Assembly: GCF_041714655.1 (NCBI RefSeq)
Contig: NZ_CP168219.1
Span: 2,480,001 to 2,544,000 of the forward strand
Reading direction: 5' to 3'
DNA: 64,000 nt
Source: Pseudoroseicyclus_A sp041714655
Lineage (GTDB): Bacteria; Pseudomonadota; Alphaproteobacteria; Rhodobacterales; Rhodobacteraceae
Part shown: positions 54,811 through 64,000 of the stretch, piece after piece
Position numbering within the stretch: position 1 is the first letter of the stretch
Layout of the letters: each line of letters begins with the position of its first letter
Position numbers and translations under genes: made by a program
Notes under the pieces: generated by a model
What the model saw: only the letters and a program-made list of their open reading frames with translations
Database searches by the model: none
Told to the model about the DNA's origin: nothing

Positions 54811-57231
54811 ATGACCCTTCCCCGCCTGCCCATCGACGAGGCCCTGCCGGAGCTGATCGCCGCGCTCAAGGCCGGTGGTCAGGCCGTCCTCCAGGCTCCG
54901 CCCGGCGCCGGCAAGACGACGCGCGTCCCCCCGGCGATGCTCGAGGCCGGCCTTGCGAGGGACGGCCGCATTCTCATGCTCGAGCCCCGCCGCCTCGCCG
55001 CCCGTGCCAGCGCCGAGCGCATGGCCGCCGAGCGGGACGAGCGCCCGGGCGAGACGATAGGCTACCGGATGCGCGGCGAGGCGGTGGTCTCGAAGGCGAC
55101 ACGCATCGAGGTCATCACCGAGGGCATCCTCACACGGATGATCCAGTCCGACCCCGAGCTCCCCGGCATCGCCGCCGTGATCTTCGACGAATTCCACGAG
55201 CGGAGCCTGCAGGCCGACCTCGGCCTCGCGCTCTGCCTCGAGGTCCGGGGCGCGCTCCGGCCAGACCTCTCGCTCGTGGTGATGTCGGCCACGCTCGACG
55301 CCGCCCCCGTGGCGGCGCTCATGGGCGATGCGCCGGTCATCACGTCGGAGGGCCGCACCTATCCGGTGGAGCCGGTCTGGCTGCCCCGCCCCCTGCCCGC
55401 CCGCGCCCGGCTTGAACAGGAGATGGCGGCGCTGATCCTTCAGGCCCTTGCGGAGACCGAAGGCGGCCTCCTCGCCTTCCTCCCCGGCCAATCCGAAATC
55501 AGACGGGTGGAGGCCGCCCTCGCCCCCCGCCTCCCGAAAGGCGCGCAGGTCTTCCCCCTCTACGGCGCCCTGCCGCCCGCCTCCCAGCGCGCGGCGCTGG
55601 CGCCGTTCGAGGGCCGCAAGATCGTGCTCGCCACCTCCATCGCCGAGACCTCGCTGACCATCGATGGCATCCGCGTCGTGGTCGACGCCGGCCTCGCGCG
55701 GCGCTCGCTCTTCGACCCGGGCTCGGGCATGGCCCGGCTGGTGACGGAGCGGGTGACGAAGGCCGAGGCCGCTCAGCGCGCCGGCCGCGCCGGCCGCGTG
55801 GCGCCGGGCCGGGCCTACCGGCTCTGGACCCGCGGCGAGGAGGGCGCCCTCGCCGCCCAGCCCCGGCCGGAGATCGAGGCCGGCGACCTCGCGCCCCTCG
55901 CGCTCGACCTCGCGCTCTGGGGCTCCGCCGAGCTGCCCTTCCTGACCCCGCCGCCGGAGGCCGGGCTCGCCGAGGCGCGGGCCCTCCTTCAGGGCCTCGG
56001 CGCCCTCGATGGCTCGGGCGGCATCACGGCCCACGGCCGCACGCTCGCCGGCCTACCGCTCCACCCCCGCCTCGCCCATATGCTGGCACTCGCCGGGGCG
56101 CCCGCCGCGCCGCTCGCCGCGCTCCTCTCCGAGCGTGATCCGTTCGGCCCCGGCGCCGGCAGCGACATCGGCCCCCGGCTCGCCTTGCTGGCCGGCCGGC
56201 CCGGGCCCACGGCGCCGCCGCCCGCGCTGCAGCGCCTCCGCGCCGAGGCGAAGCGGCTGGCCCGCGGCCTGCCCGCCGGCTCCGCCTCCCCCGGCGCCGC
56301 CGCCGCGCTCGCCTTCCCCGACCGCATCGCGCTCCGCCGCCCCGGCGATGCGCCGCGCTACCTCCTCTCCGGCGGCAAGGGCGCGCAGCTCGCCGAGGCC
56401 GACCCGCTCGCCGGCGAGCGCCTGCTCGTCGCCATCGAAACCGACGGCCACCCCCGCGAGGCGAAGATCCGCCTCGCCGCTCGGCTGACGGAGGCGGAGC
56501 TGCGCGAGACCTTCGGCCCCCGCATCGCCTGGGTGCAGAGCTGCGCCTGGTCGCGCCGCGAGCGCCGCGTCGTGGCGCGGGAGGAGGAGCGCCTCGGCGC
56601 CCTCACACTCAACACCCGCCCCTGGGACGCGCCGCCTGAGGCCCGCGCCCGCGCCATGCTCGAGGGCGTCCGCCTCGCCGGGCTCTCCCTCAGCGGCGCC
56701 GCGCTCCGCCTCTGCCAGCGGGCCGAGCTCGCCCGCTCCGCCGGGGCCGCGATCCCGGCCTTCACCGAAGAGGCCCTGATGGCGGAGGCGGAGGACTGGC
56801 TCCTGCCCTATCTCGCGCCGCTGACGACAGAGGCCGACTGGCGGGCGCTCGAGCTCCTCCCCGCGCTCGAGGCGCGTCTGGGCTGGGAGGGCGCCCGCGC
56901 CGTCGACGCCGCCGTTCCCTCCCATTACACGACGCCCCTCGGCCGCCGCGTGCCGATCACCTGGGAAGACGGCCAGCCCGCCATCGCACTCCGCCTGCAG
57001 GAGATGTTCGGCGAGACGCGCCACCCGCAGGCCGCAGGCCGGCCGATCCGCGTCACGCTCCTCTCCCCCGCGCAGCGGCCCCTGCAGGTGACGCTCGACC
57101 TGCCCGGCTTCTGGGCGGGTGAATATGCCGAGGTCCGGAAGGAGATGCGCGGCCGCTACCCGCGCCACCCCTGGCCGGAGGACCCGACCGCCGCCGATCC
57201 CACCTTGCGCGCCAAACCGCGGGGGAGCTGA
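54811..57231 (+). CDS. hrpB: ATP-dependent helicase HrpB
   Basis: 806 residues of the DEAH/RHA-like helicase family. Walker A is APPGAGKT at 29-36, motif II is DEFH at 126-129 rather than DEAH, motif III is VMSATLD, and motif VI is QRAGRAGRVAPG. The C-terminal HrpB-specific region has FLTPPPEAGLAEARALL, IAWVQSCAWSRRERRVVAREE and PSHYTTPLGRRVPITWEDG. HrpB's role in RNA metabolism is poorly known. The start has no strong ribosome binding site, but the N-terminus is typical. Confidence 0.95.
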   Translation: MTLPRLPIDEALPELIAALKAGGQAVLQAPPGAGKTTRVPPAMLEAGLARDGRILMLEPRRLAARASAERMAAERDERPGETIGYRMRGEAVVSKATRIEVITEGILTRMIQSDPELPGIAAVIFDEFHERSLQADLGLALCLEVRGALRPDLSLVVMSATLDAAPVAALMGDAPVITSEGRTYPVEPVWLPRPLPARARLEQEMAALILQALAETEGGLLAFLPGQSEIRRVEAALAPRLPKGAQVFPLYGALPPASQRAALAPFEGRKIVLATSIAETSLTIDGIRVVVDAGLARRSLFDPGSGMARLVTERVTKAEAAQRAGRAGRVAPGRAYRLWTRGEEGALAAQPRPEIEAGDLAPLALDLALWGSAELPFLTPPPEAGLAEARALLQGLGALDGSGGITAHGRTLAGLPLHPRLAHMLALAGAPAAPLAALLSERDPFGPGAGSDIGPRLALLAGRPGPTAPPPALQRLRAEAKRLARGLPAGSASPGAAAALAFPDRIALRRPGDAPRYLLSGGKGAQLAEADPLAGERLLVAIETDGHPREAKIRLAARLTEAELRETFGPRIAWVQSCAWSRRERRVVAREEERLGALTLNTRPWDAPPEARARAMLEGVRLAGLSLSGAALRLCQRAELARSAGAAIPAFTEEALMAEAEDWLLPYLAPLTTEADWRALELLPALEARLGWEGARAVDAAVPSHYTTPLGRRVPITWEDGQPAIALRLQEMFGETRHPQAAGRPIRVTLLSPAQRPLQVTLDLPGFWAGEYAEVRKEMRGRYPRHPWPEDPTAADPTLRAKPRGS

Positions 57232-57319
57232 GCCCCGGGGGCAGGCAAACCGCGCTTTGTTTTGCGGGTGACGCATGGTAGCTTTACGTAAAATCAAGAT
57301 AATCGAGCAATCTACGCCC

Positions 57320-57769
57320 ATGCCGGCCAAAGCCCTCCCCACGTCGAAGACGCGCAAGGCCTTCACGGGCCCCAAGCACCGCCAGCTGGCGGCGCTCTGC
57401 CTGCGCAAGGGAAGCGAGGGCACGGAGGTGCTGCTCGTCACCTCCTCTGAAGGGCGCTGGATCCTGCCGAAGGGCTGGCCGATCAGCGGCCTCTCCCCCG
57501 GCGAGACGGCGATGCAGGAGGCATGGGAGGAAGGCGGCGTCAAGCGCGGCAAGGTCGGCCGCAAGGCGCTCGGCAGCTTCATGGCCACCAAGATCACCGA
57601 GGCCGGCGATGAGGAGCCCTGCCTCCTCGATGTCTTCGCGGTGAAGGTCAGCAAGACCGTCTCGGACTACCCCGAGGCAGACCGCCGCGACCGCATCTGG
57701 GTCTCGCCCGAGAAGGCCGCCGAGATGGTCACCGAGGACGGGCTCCGCGAGATCCTGAGATCCATGTGA
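57320..57769 (+). CDS. Nudix hydrolase
   Basis: 149 residues. The Nudix box lies in LPKGWPISGLSPGETAMQEA followed by WEEGGV; the Arg of REUxEE is Gln here, while the metal-binding Glu residues are kept. Similar proteins hydrolyse diadenosine or inositol polyphosphates and other nucleoside diphosphate derivatives. The frame is open to an ATG at 57275, but those fifteen codons are AT-rich, unlike the gene, and include a -10-like TAAAAT, so they look like promoter and I use the internal ATG. The next start overlaps its stop. Confidence 0.82.
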   Translation: MPAKALPTSKTRKAFTGPKHRQLAALCLRKGSEGTEVLLVTSSEGRWILPKGWPISGLSPGETAMQEAWEEGGVKRGKVGRKALGSFMATKITEAGDEEPCLLDVFAVKVSKTVSDYPEADRRDRIWVSPEKAAEMVTEDGLREILRSM

Positions 57770-58161
57770 GCCGCGACCGCCTGATCGCCCTCGGCCCCGG
57801 CGAGGGCCGGCATTACGACATGGGGCTCCTGCAGGCCCGCTTCCTCGCCGACGAGGAAGAGACGGGCGCCGCCTATGCCATCTCCGAATGGATCCTCGCG
57901 CCGGGGCAGGACGGCGTCGGCGACCACAGCCACGCGGCCAATGACGAGATCTTCCTCGTCCTCGAAGGCGAGCCGGAGCTCCTCACCGGCGAGACATGGG
58001 CCCGCTACGCCCCCGGCAGCTTCCTGCGCATTCCCGCCGGCATGACCCACAACTTCCGCAACCCCACGGCCGCGCCCGCGCGGCTCCTCAACATCTTCCT
58101 CCCCGGCGGTTTCGAGCGCGACATGCCGGCCATCGTGGACTGGTTCGCGCGGAATGGCTGA
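57766..58161 (+). CDS. Cupin domain protein
   Basis: 131 residues, single cupin barrel. Motif 1 is GDHSHAANDEIFLVLEGE, with two His and a Glu, and motif 2 is PGSFLRIPAGMTHNFRN, with a third His, a complete metal site. The reaction is unknown; cupins range from isomerases to dioxygenases and binding proteins. Translation begins at GTG overlapping the Nudix stop (GTGA). A family 2 repeat follows. Confidence 0.85.
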   Translation: MSRDRLIALGPGEGRHYDMGLLQARFLADEEETGAAYAISEWILAPGQDGVGDHSHAANDEIFLVLEGEPELLTGETWARYAPGSFLRIPAGMTHNFRNPTAAPARLLNIFLPGGFERDMPAIVDWFARNG

Positions 58162-58168
58162 GGACGAA

Positions 58169-58340
58169 GGGGGCGCTGCCCCCTCTTGCCCGCGAGCGGC
58201 CAAATCACCCCCAGGAGTATTTGCAAGAAAGCGAGAGGCACGGCGCGCCCCTCATCCTCGCTCATTTTCAAATACCGGCGCGGGAGTTTGAGGGGGCTGC
58301 AGGCCCCCTCATCGCAAGCAAAGGAATGCGCCGAAGGCGC
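58169..58340. repeat. Long palindromic intergenic repeat, family 2, copy 2
   Basis: About 172 bases, matching the element at 19851-20004: GGGGGCGCTGCCCCC, GCGAGCGGCCAA, GGAGTATTTGCAAG, CGAGAGGCA, GGCGCGCCCCTC, CAAATACCGGCG, TTGAGGGGGCTGCAGGC and AATGCGCCG. The stem pairs GTATTTG (58217-58223) with CAAATAC (58269-58275) and AGCGAG (58230-58235) with CTCGCT (58257-58262). It also lies between convergent genes. Confidence 0.8.
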
Positions 58341-58356
58341 GCCGCTGAACGGCCGG

Positions 58357-59283
58357 TCAGACGCCGAGGCACCAGCGCATGATCGCCTTCTGGGCATGGA
58401 GCCGGTTCTCCGCCTCGTCGAAGATCACCGAATGCGGCCCGTCCATCACGGCCGAGGTCGCCTCGTCGTCGCGATGGGCCGGCAGGCAATGCATGAAGAG
58501 CGCATCGGGCTTGGCCTGCGCCATCAGCGCCTCGTTGACCTGATAGGGGCGGAGCTGGTTGTGCCGCCGCTCGCGCGCCGATTGCGGGTCGTGCATCGAC
58601 ACCCAGGTGTCGGTCACCACGAGGTCCGCCCCGGCCACGGCCCGCTCCGGGTTGCGCTCGATCTCGATCTTGGCGCCCTTGGCGCGGGCCTCCTCGATGA
58701 CGGCGCGCTCGGGGTCGAGCGTCTCGGGGCCGGTGAAGGTGAGGTCGAAGCCGAACTGCCAGGCCGCATGGGCGAAGCTCGCGAAGACGTTGTTGCCGTC
58801 GCCCGACCAGACGACCTTCCGCCCGGCGATGGGGCCGCGATGCTCCTCGTAGGTCATCACGTCGGCCATGATCTGGCAGGGATGCGTGCGGTTGGTCAGC
58901 CCGTTGATCACCGGCACATCGGCATATTCGGCCATGTCGAGCAGCGTCTGTTCCTCGAAGGTGCGGATCATGATGAGATCGACGTAGCGGCTCAGCACCC
59001 GCGCCGTGTCGGCGATGGTCTCCCCGTGCCCGAGCTGCATCTCGGAGCCGGAGAGCACCATGGTCTGCCCGCCCATCTGCCGGACGCCGACGTCGAAGCT
59101 CACCCGCGTGCGGGTCGAGGGCTTCTCGAAGATCAGCGCCACCATGCGGCCCGCGAGCGGCTGCTCGGCATCGGGCTCGCCCTTCGGGCGGCCGGCGCGC
59201 GCGTCCTTCATGGCGCGGGCGCTGTCGATCATGGCGCGGAGCTCGGCGGCGTCGGTGCGGTTGATATCGAGGAAATGGGTCAT
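58357..59283 (-). CDS. argF: Ornithine carbamoyltransferase
   Basis: 308 residues. It makes citrulline from ornithine and carbamoyl phosphate in arginine synthesis. The carbamoyl phosphate motif is STRTR at 56-60, HPCQ is at 134-137, and the ornithine-specific HCLPAHR is at 265-271. The ATG at 59283 gives the family N-terminus MTHFLDI. It follows argD and an acetyltransferase gene on the same strand. Confidence 0.97.
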   Translation of the reverse strand: MTHFLDINRTDAAELRAMIDSARAMKDARAGRPKGEPDAEQPLAGRMVALIFEKPSTRTRVSFDVGVRQMGGQTMVLSGSEMQLGHGETIADTARVLSRYVDLIMIRTFEEQTLLDMAEYADVPVINGLTNRTHPCQIMADVMTYEEHRGPIAGRKVVWSGDGNNVFASFAHAAWQFGFDLTFTGPETLDPERAVIEEARAKGAKIEIERNPERAVAGADLVVTDTWVSMHDPQSARERRHNQLRPYQVNEALMAQAKPDALFMHCLPAHRDDEATSAVMDGPHSVIFDEAENRLHAQKAIMRWCLGV

Positions 59284-59328
59284 CTTTGATCTCTTTTCGG
59301 GCGGCCGCGCCGCCTCTTGCAAGTCAGG

Positions 59329-59814
59329 TCAGGGGGAAAAGGTCATGACGAGGACGTCATAGCCCTCCCCGTCGGTGCGGATCGCCTCGCCGTGAAAGCC
59401 GGCGCGTCGGTAGGCCGAGATGGCGCGGGCATTCTCCGGGTCGGGGTCGATCACCACCTCGGGCGCCCCGGCGACGAGGAGCTCCAGCGCCCGCGCGCGG
59501 AGGTAGCGGGGCGCATGGCCCTTGCCGAGCCACGAGGGCTCGCCGAGGAAGGTGTCGACGGCGCGGGAGCCGGGCGGGACGGAGCCGAATTGCGGGCCGG
59601 TCGTCGCGTCCCAGTCCTGCACGAAGGCGAAGGGCGTCTCGCCATGGTGGACGATCCGCATGTCGGTCGGCCCGATGCCGATCTCCTCCTCGATGAGCGC
59701 GATCTCCTCGGCGGGATCGCCCCACCAGGGCGACATATGGGCGCCGGAGAGCCAGCGCTCCAGCAGGGGAAGGTCGGCCCGGGTCACGGGGACGAAGCGG
59801 TAGCCGCCGGCCAT
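59329..59814 (-). CDS. GNAT acetyltransferase, AAC(6')-like fold, between argD and argF
   Basis: 161 residues. It resembles the 6'-aminoglycoside acetyltransferase branch in order of motifs: WLSGAHMSPWWGDPAEEIAL, AVDTFLGEPSWLGKGHAPRY for acetyl-CoA binding, and IDPDPENARAISAYRRAGF. Chromosomal members of this branch have varied or unknown substrates, so no resistance role is claimed. It lies 40 bases after argD and 45 before argF, so it is probably part of the arginine operon. Confidence 0.83.
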   Translation of the reverse strand: MAGGYRFVPVTRADLPLLERWLSGAHMSPWWGDPAEEIALIEEEIGIGPTDMRIVHHGETPFAFVQDWDATTGPQFGSVPPGSRAVDTFLGEPSWLGKGHAPRYLRARALELLVAGAPEVVIDPDPENARAISAYRRAGFHGEAIRTDGEGYDVLVMTFSP

Positions 59815-59854
59815 GCGCCCCTCCCCCTGCCGCCGGGGGCGGTCGCGTGCCGCG

Positions 59855-61039
59855 TCATGCCCCCGCCCCCTTGGCCTCGACGGCGGCGGCCGTCGCCTCG
59901 AGCCGCGCCAGCGCCTCGGCGATATCCTCGTCGGGGATCGTCAGCGCCGGCAGGAGGCGGATCACGTTGTCCGCCGCCGCGACGGTCAGCACGCCCTCGG
60001 CATAACCCGCCGACACCACATCGGCGTTCGGCGCGCGGCACTTGAGGCCCAGCATCAGCCCCTCGCCGCGCACGGCCTCGAAGACCTCCGGATGCGCGGC
60101 GACGAGCCCTTCGAGCCCCTGCCGGAAGAGGGCGCCCTTGCGGTTCACCTCGGCGAGGAAAGCGGGGTCGGAGATGATCTCCGTCACCCGCTTGCCGATG
60201 GCGCAGCCGAGCGGGTTGCCGCCATAGGTCGAGCCATGCGTGCCGGTGGTCATCTGGGCGGCGGCGGCCTCGGTCGCGAGCACGGCACCGAGCGGGAAGC
60301 CGCCGCCGATGCCCTTGGCGACCATCATGATGTCGGGCGTGATCCCCGCCCATTCATGCGCGAAGAGCCGGCCGGTCCGGCCCATGCCGCATTGCACCTC
60401 GTCGAGGATGAGGAGCACGCCGGCCTCCTCCGTCGCCTGCCGGAGCCGCTTCAGCCAGGCGTCGTCCGCCGCGCGGATGCCGCCCTCGCCCTGCACAGGC
60501 TCGACGATCACGGCGGCGACGTCGGGGGCCGTCAGCGCCTCGAAGACCTCCTCGCCGCCCAGGTCGAACTGCGCGAAGCCGGGCAGGAGCGGGCCGAAGC
60601 CCTTGGTCATCTTCTCCGATCCCGACGCAGCGATGGCGGCGGAGGACCGGCCGTGGAAGGCGCCGTGGAAGGCGAGGATCTTCGTCCGCTCCGGCTCCGC
60701 CTCGGCGAAGTGCTTGCGCGCCATCTTCACGGCCAGCTCGCAGGCCTCGGTGCCCGAATTGGTGAAGAAGACGGTGTCGGCGAAGGTCGTCTCGACGAGC
60801 AGCGCCGCCAGCGCCTCCTGTTCAGGCACCCGGTAGACGTTCGAGACATGCCAGAGCTTGCTGCCTTGCTCGGTCAGCACCTTCACCAGCTCGGGATGCG
60901 CATGGCCGAGCGCGTTGACGGCGATCCCGGCGCCGAGGTCGAGATATCGCTGCCCATCCTCCGCTACGAGCCAGGAGCCCTCGCCCCGCTCGAAGGCGAG
61001 GGGCGCGCGGTTATAGGTGGGAAGGATCGCGGGGATCAT
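59855..61039 (-). CDS. argD: Acetylornithine / ornithine-type aminotransferase
   Basis: 394 residues, class III PLP aminotransferase. The PLP lysine is Lys242 in MMVAKGIGGGFPLGA, and the cofactor Asp is in ILDEVQCGMGRTG; FTNSGTEACELAVKMAR and HGSTYGGNPLGCA are further signatures. It converts N-acetylglutamate semialdehyde to acetylornithine in arginine synthesis, in line with the nearby argF. The ATG at 61039 matches the family N-terminus MIPAILPTYNR. Confidence 0.95.
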   Translation of the reverse strand: MIPAILPTYNRAPLAFERGEGSWLVAEDGQRYLDLGAGIAVNALGHAHPELVKVLTEQGSKLWHVSNVYRVPEQEALAALLVETTFADTVFFTNSGTEACELAVKMARKHFAEAEPERTKILAFHGAFHGRSSAAIAASGSEKMTKGFGPLLPGFAQFDLGGEEVFEALTAPDVAAVIVEPVQGEGGIRAADDAWLKRLRQATEEAGVLLILDEVQCGMGRTGRLFAHEWAGITPDIMMVAKGIGGGFPLGAVLATEAAAAQMTTGTHGSTYGGNPLGCAIGKRVTEIISDPAFLAEVNRKGALFRQGLEGLVAAHPEVFEAVRGEGLMLGLKCRAPNADVVSAGYAEGVLTVAAADNVIRLLPALTIPDEDIAEALARLEATAAAVEAKGAGA

Positions 61040-61289
61040 GTCATAAGACCTTTCGCAGGGACGCCCATTGGTGGCCGAAGCCGGGCGGATGGTCAATCAA
61101 GGGGGAAGATGAGCGCGCGACAGCTCGCGCCGGGCCTGCGGTTCAGGCGCGGATTCGGCGGCGGAGAAGGGTCGCGGCGGTGCTCATGGCCCGCTTCATG
61201 GCGCAAGACGGGCCCGGGGCGCAAGAGAATTTCTCTTTGGGGGAGAAGTCGGGGCCTGAGCCCGGCGCCTCGGCGCCGGGGGGCAGGCG

Positions 61290-61955
61290 TCAGGCGTCCT
61301 CGCCGACCCGCCGCATCATCAGGATCTCGTCCACATAGGCGCCATCGATACGGAGCGCGCGGGGGATGACGCCGATCCGCGTGAAGCCGTGGCGCGCGTA
61401 GAAGTCATGGGCGGTGCGGTTGTCCTCGGCGACCGTCAGCTCGAGCTGGCGGATGCCCGTCGCCTCGGCCTCGGTCACCAGCGCCTCCAGCAGCATCGCC
61501 GCCCCGCCCTGCCCGCGCAGCTTCTCGCGCAGATAGACCTGCGTGATCGTGGCACGGTGGCGGGTGTTGCTGCCGCGCTCGCGCGCAAGGCACATGAGCC
61601 CCTCGAGCCCATGCGCGGTATAGAGCCCGAAGATCGCCGCCTGCTCCAGTCGCTCGGCGAAGGCGGCATGGGGGGCGTTGGCCATGTCGGCGAAGGTCGT
61701 GCCGAAGGCTGCGGGATGCTCGCGGAGCGCCTCGAGCCGCACATGGCGGTAGGCGATGACATCGGCCGGGCCGAGCTTGCGGACGGTCGCCTCCAGCGGC
61801 TCGGCCGGGGCGGCCGGGGCCGCTGGCGGTGCGACGGCCGGCACCGGCCGCCGGCTTTCGGCCGGGCGCTCTGCGGCCTGCTCGGGCACCTTCGTCGGCG
61901 CGCGCTCCGGGGCACGGGCGGCCGGCGGCATCCTGGGGGTGCGCTCCTCAGCCAT
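61290..61955 (-). CDS. GNAT family acetyltransferase with Ala/Pro-rich N-terminal extension
   Basis: 221 residues. Residues 1-55 are low-complexity and rich in Ala, Pro, Arg and Glu, probably disordered. The GNAT domain follows: YRHVRLEALREHPAAFGTTF, acetyl-CoA loop VYLREKLRGQGGAAMLLEAL, and DNRTAHDFYARHGFTRIGV. This resembles ribosomal protein or small-molecule acetyltransferases. The start at 61955 overlaps the DUF2948 gene by eight bases; an ATG two codons earlier is also possible. Confidence 0.82.
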   Translation of the reverse strand: MAEERTPRMPPAARAPERAPTKVPEQAAERPAESRRPVPAVAPPAAPAAPAEPLEATVRKLGPADVIAYRHVRLEALREHPAAFGTTFADMANAPHAAFAERLEQAAIFGLYTAHGLEGLMCLARERGSNTRHRATITQVYLREKLRGQGGAAMLLEALVTEAEATGIRQLELTVAEDNRTAHDFYARHGFTRIGVIPRALRIDGAYVDEILMMRRVGEDA

Positions 61956-62448
61956 CGTCATGCCCCGGCGCCTTGCCCGAGGGGGCCACATAGGGGCGGG
62001 TGACATCGCGCAGCGAGATCTCCAGATCCTCCGCCGCGACGGCAATCGCCCCGTCGCCGGCGAGGGTCAGGATCACCCGGCCCGCACCGTCCTCCTCCGG
62101 CTCCCAATGCATCGCGAGCAGAGACAGCACCGTGTCCTCCGCCCGGGGCGGCAGGCCCTGGCTCTGGACGGAGAGCACGTCGGAGATGACGATGACCGCC
62201 TGCACGCGCTCGGGCGACCGGCCGCGCGCCTTCGCCTGCGGCAGATCCTCCCAGCGGAAGCGGTTCACCAGAAGCGCGAAGCGCCGCGACGCCCGGTCCC
62301 AGCGCATCTCAGAGGCGGGAAACACGGCATCCTGGCAGAGGGAGGACAGCACCGCGAGGTCTTCGGCATCGCGCGCGAGGAGCCGCAGGGGCGCTTCGCC
62401 GCCATCCTCGAACCGGGCATCGCCGCTCTGGTCTCGCCGTTCGTTCAT
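61948..62448 (-). CDS. DUF2948 family protein
   Basis: 166 residues, soluble, no signal peptide. The family signature region is LRLLARDAEDLAVLSSLCQD and FALLVNRFRWED, and it ends in LEISLRDVTRPYVAPSGK. DUF2948 proteins are found next to murA in alphaproteobacteria; function unknown. The start at 62448 is chosen because it gives the usual length; a longer frame upstream lacks similarity. It overlaps the GNAT gene downstream. Confidence 0.82.
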   Translation of the reverse strand: MNERRDQSGDARFEDGGEAPLRLLARDAEDLAVLSSLCQDAVFPASEMRWDRASRRFALLVNRFRWEDLPQAKARGRSPERVQAVIVISDVLSVQSQGLPPRAEDTVLSLLAMHWEPEEDGAGRVILTLAGDGAIAVAAEDLEISLRDVTRPYVAPSGKAPGHDDG

Positions 62449-62589
62449 GCCGTTCTCTGCCCTCTTCTGGCCGGGCCGCGCTCTTTGCCCATCCCTCGGG
62501 GAGATGGCCCCCGCGGGCGCGGATCGCAAGAGCCGGCGCCCCGGGCCGGCCCGATCCCGCTCACCGCGGTCGAGAGAAACGCGGCAGGG

Positions 62590-63854
<1,265 letters not shown>

Positions 63855-63855
<1 letters not shown>

Positions 63856-64000
63856 CAGGGATCCTCCTGCTCTGCTGCCTCCGGCCCGGGCGCGTCGGGG
63901 TCTGGCGCCCCTGATGCCTCGGCCGCTTCTGCCCTTGCGCGGGCCTGCGCCTTGCGGCGCGCGATATTGGCCTTGAGGGCCGCCTTGCGTCGCGCGTCGC
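63855..64000 (-). CDS. Small basic protein upstream of murA, C-terminal part (truncated by window edge)
   Basis: Only the last 47 residues are inside the window. They start with a basic helical patch (DARRKAALKANIARRKAQAR) and end in an acidic Ala/Pro-rich tail. Small basic proteins of this type lie before murA in related genomes; the function is unknown. The stop overlaps the murA start in TGATG, which supports the frame and shows coupling. Confidence 0.6.

Noticed and set aside
57275..57319. N-terminal extension of the Nudix protein by fifteen codons
   Set aside because: AT-rich codons unlike the gene and a promoter-like TAAAAT suggest regulatory DNA; the internal ATG is preferred, though not proven.
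61100..61289. Further copy of repeat family 1 before the GNAT gene
   Set aside because: AGAGAATTTCTCT and GGGGGGCAGGC look similar to parts of the family, but the order and core are not kept; called too weak to list.

Overview
This window is a piece of chromosome from a very GC-rich alphaproteobacterium, most likely of the Rhodobacterales (Rhodobacteraceae or Paracoccaceae). The evidence is gene content and order: hisD with UPF0262 and a low-molecular-weight phosphatase, infA-maf-RNase E/G-yacG, irr facing fabA-fabB-fabI, glnD-murJ-rhomboid-trpS, murA followed by DUF2948, and families that I associate mainly with alphaproteobacteria (UPF0262, DUF2161, DUF2948). Coding is dense: no gene-free stretch exceeds 300 bases. 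I saw no rRNA, tRNA, CRISPR array, prophage or insertion sequence, so this looks like core chromosome.

Layout. 1-7 kb: end of an RND efflux pump, a Rieske oxygenase, hisD, UPF0262, a phosphatase, an NTF2-like protein, an acetyltransferase and a nitrilase-family hydrolase. 7-17 kb: an exported acidic repeat protein with a PRC-barrel, the infA operon, a YdeI-like protein, a dimethylglycine/sarcosine dehydrogenase-like flavoprotein, two small exported proteins with the same C-terminal ten residues, and panC-panB. 17-26 kb: CsbD, DUF2161, efp facing its ligase epmA, a hydroxyacid dehydrogenase, an SH3-like exported protein, a cation exporter and an M3 oligopeptidase. 26-34 kb: a VOC protein, a sigma-like factor coupled to a polar amino acid importer, a MoeB-like enzyme, dut, coaBC, rpoH, cobU and a histidine phosphatase. 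34-47 kb: GST, comM, gshB, yraN-rsmI facing an LpoA-like lipoprotein, glnD, murJ, a rhomboid without catalytic residues and trpS. 47-64 kb: an aminotransferase, irr/fabABI, a LysE exporter, a coupled dehalogenase-hydrolase-dehydratase trio, hrpB, Nudix-cupin, argD-GNAT-argF, a GNAT, DUF2948 and murA.

Themes. Coenzyme A synthesis (panB, panC, coaBC), arginine synthesis (argD, argF), unsaturated and saturated fatty acid synthesis under a probable iron regulator, and translation (infA, efp with epmA, trpS, rsmI) are all present in part. Two genes, csbD and the acidic repeat protein, have exact matches to the alphaproteobacterial EcfG general-stress promoter (GGAAC, 16-17 bases, CGTT), and rpoH has a one-mismatch version.

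The signals least explained by ordinary annotation are: the shared C-terminal peptide of the two small exported proteins, which is kept despite synonymous divergence; two families of intergenic palindromic repeats at gene 3' ends, one with compensatory stem changes; an acidic protein built on 18-residue helical repeats; and a rhomboid that has lost Ser, His and oxyanion residues.
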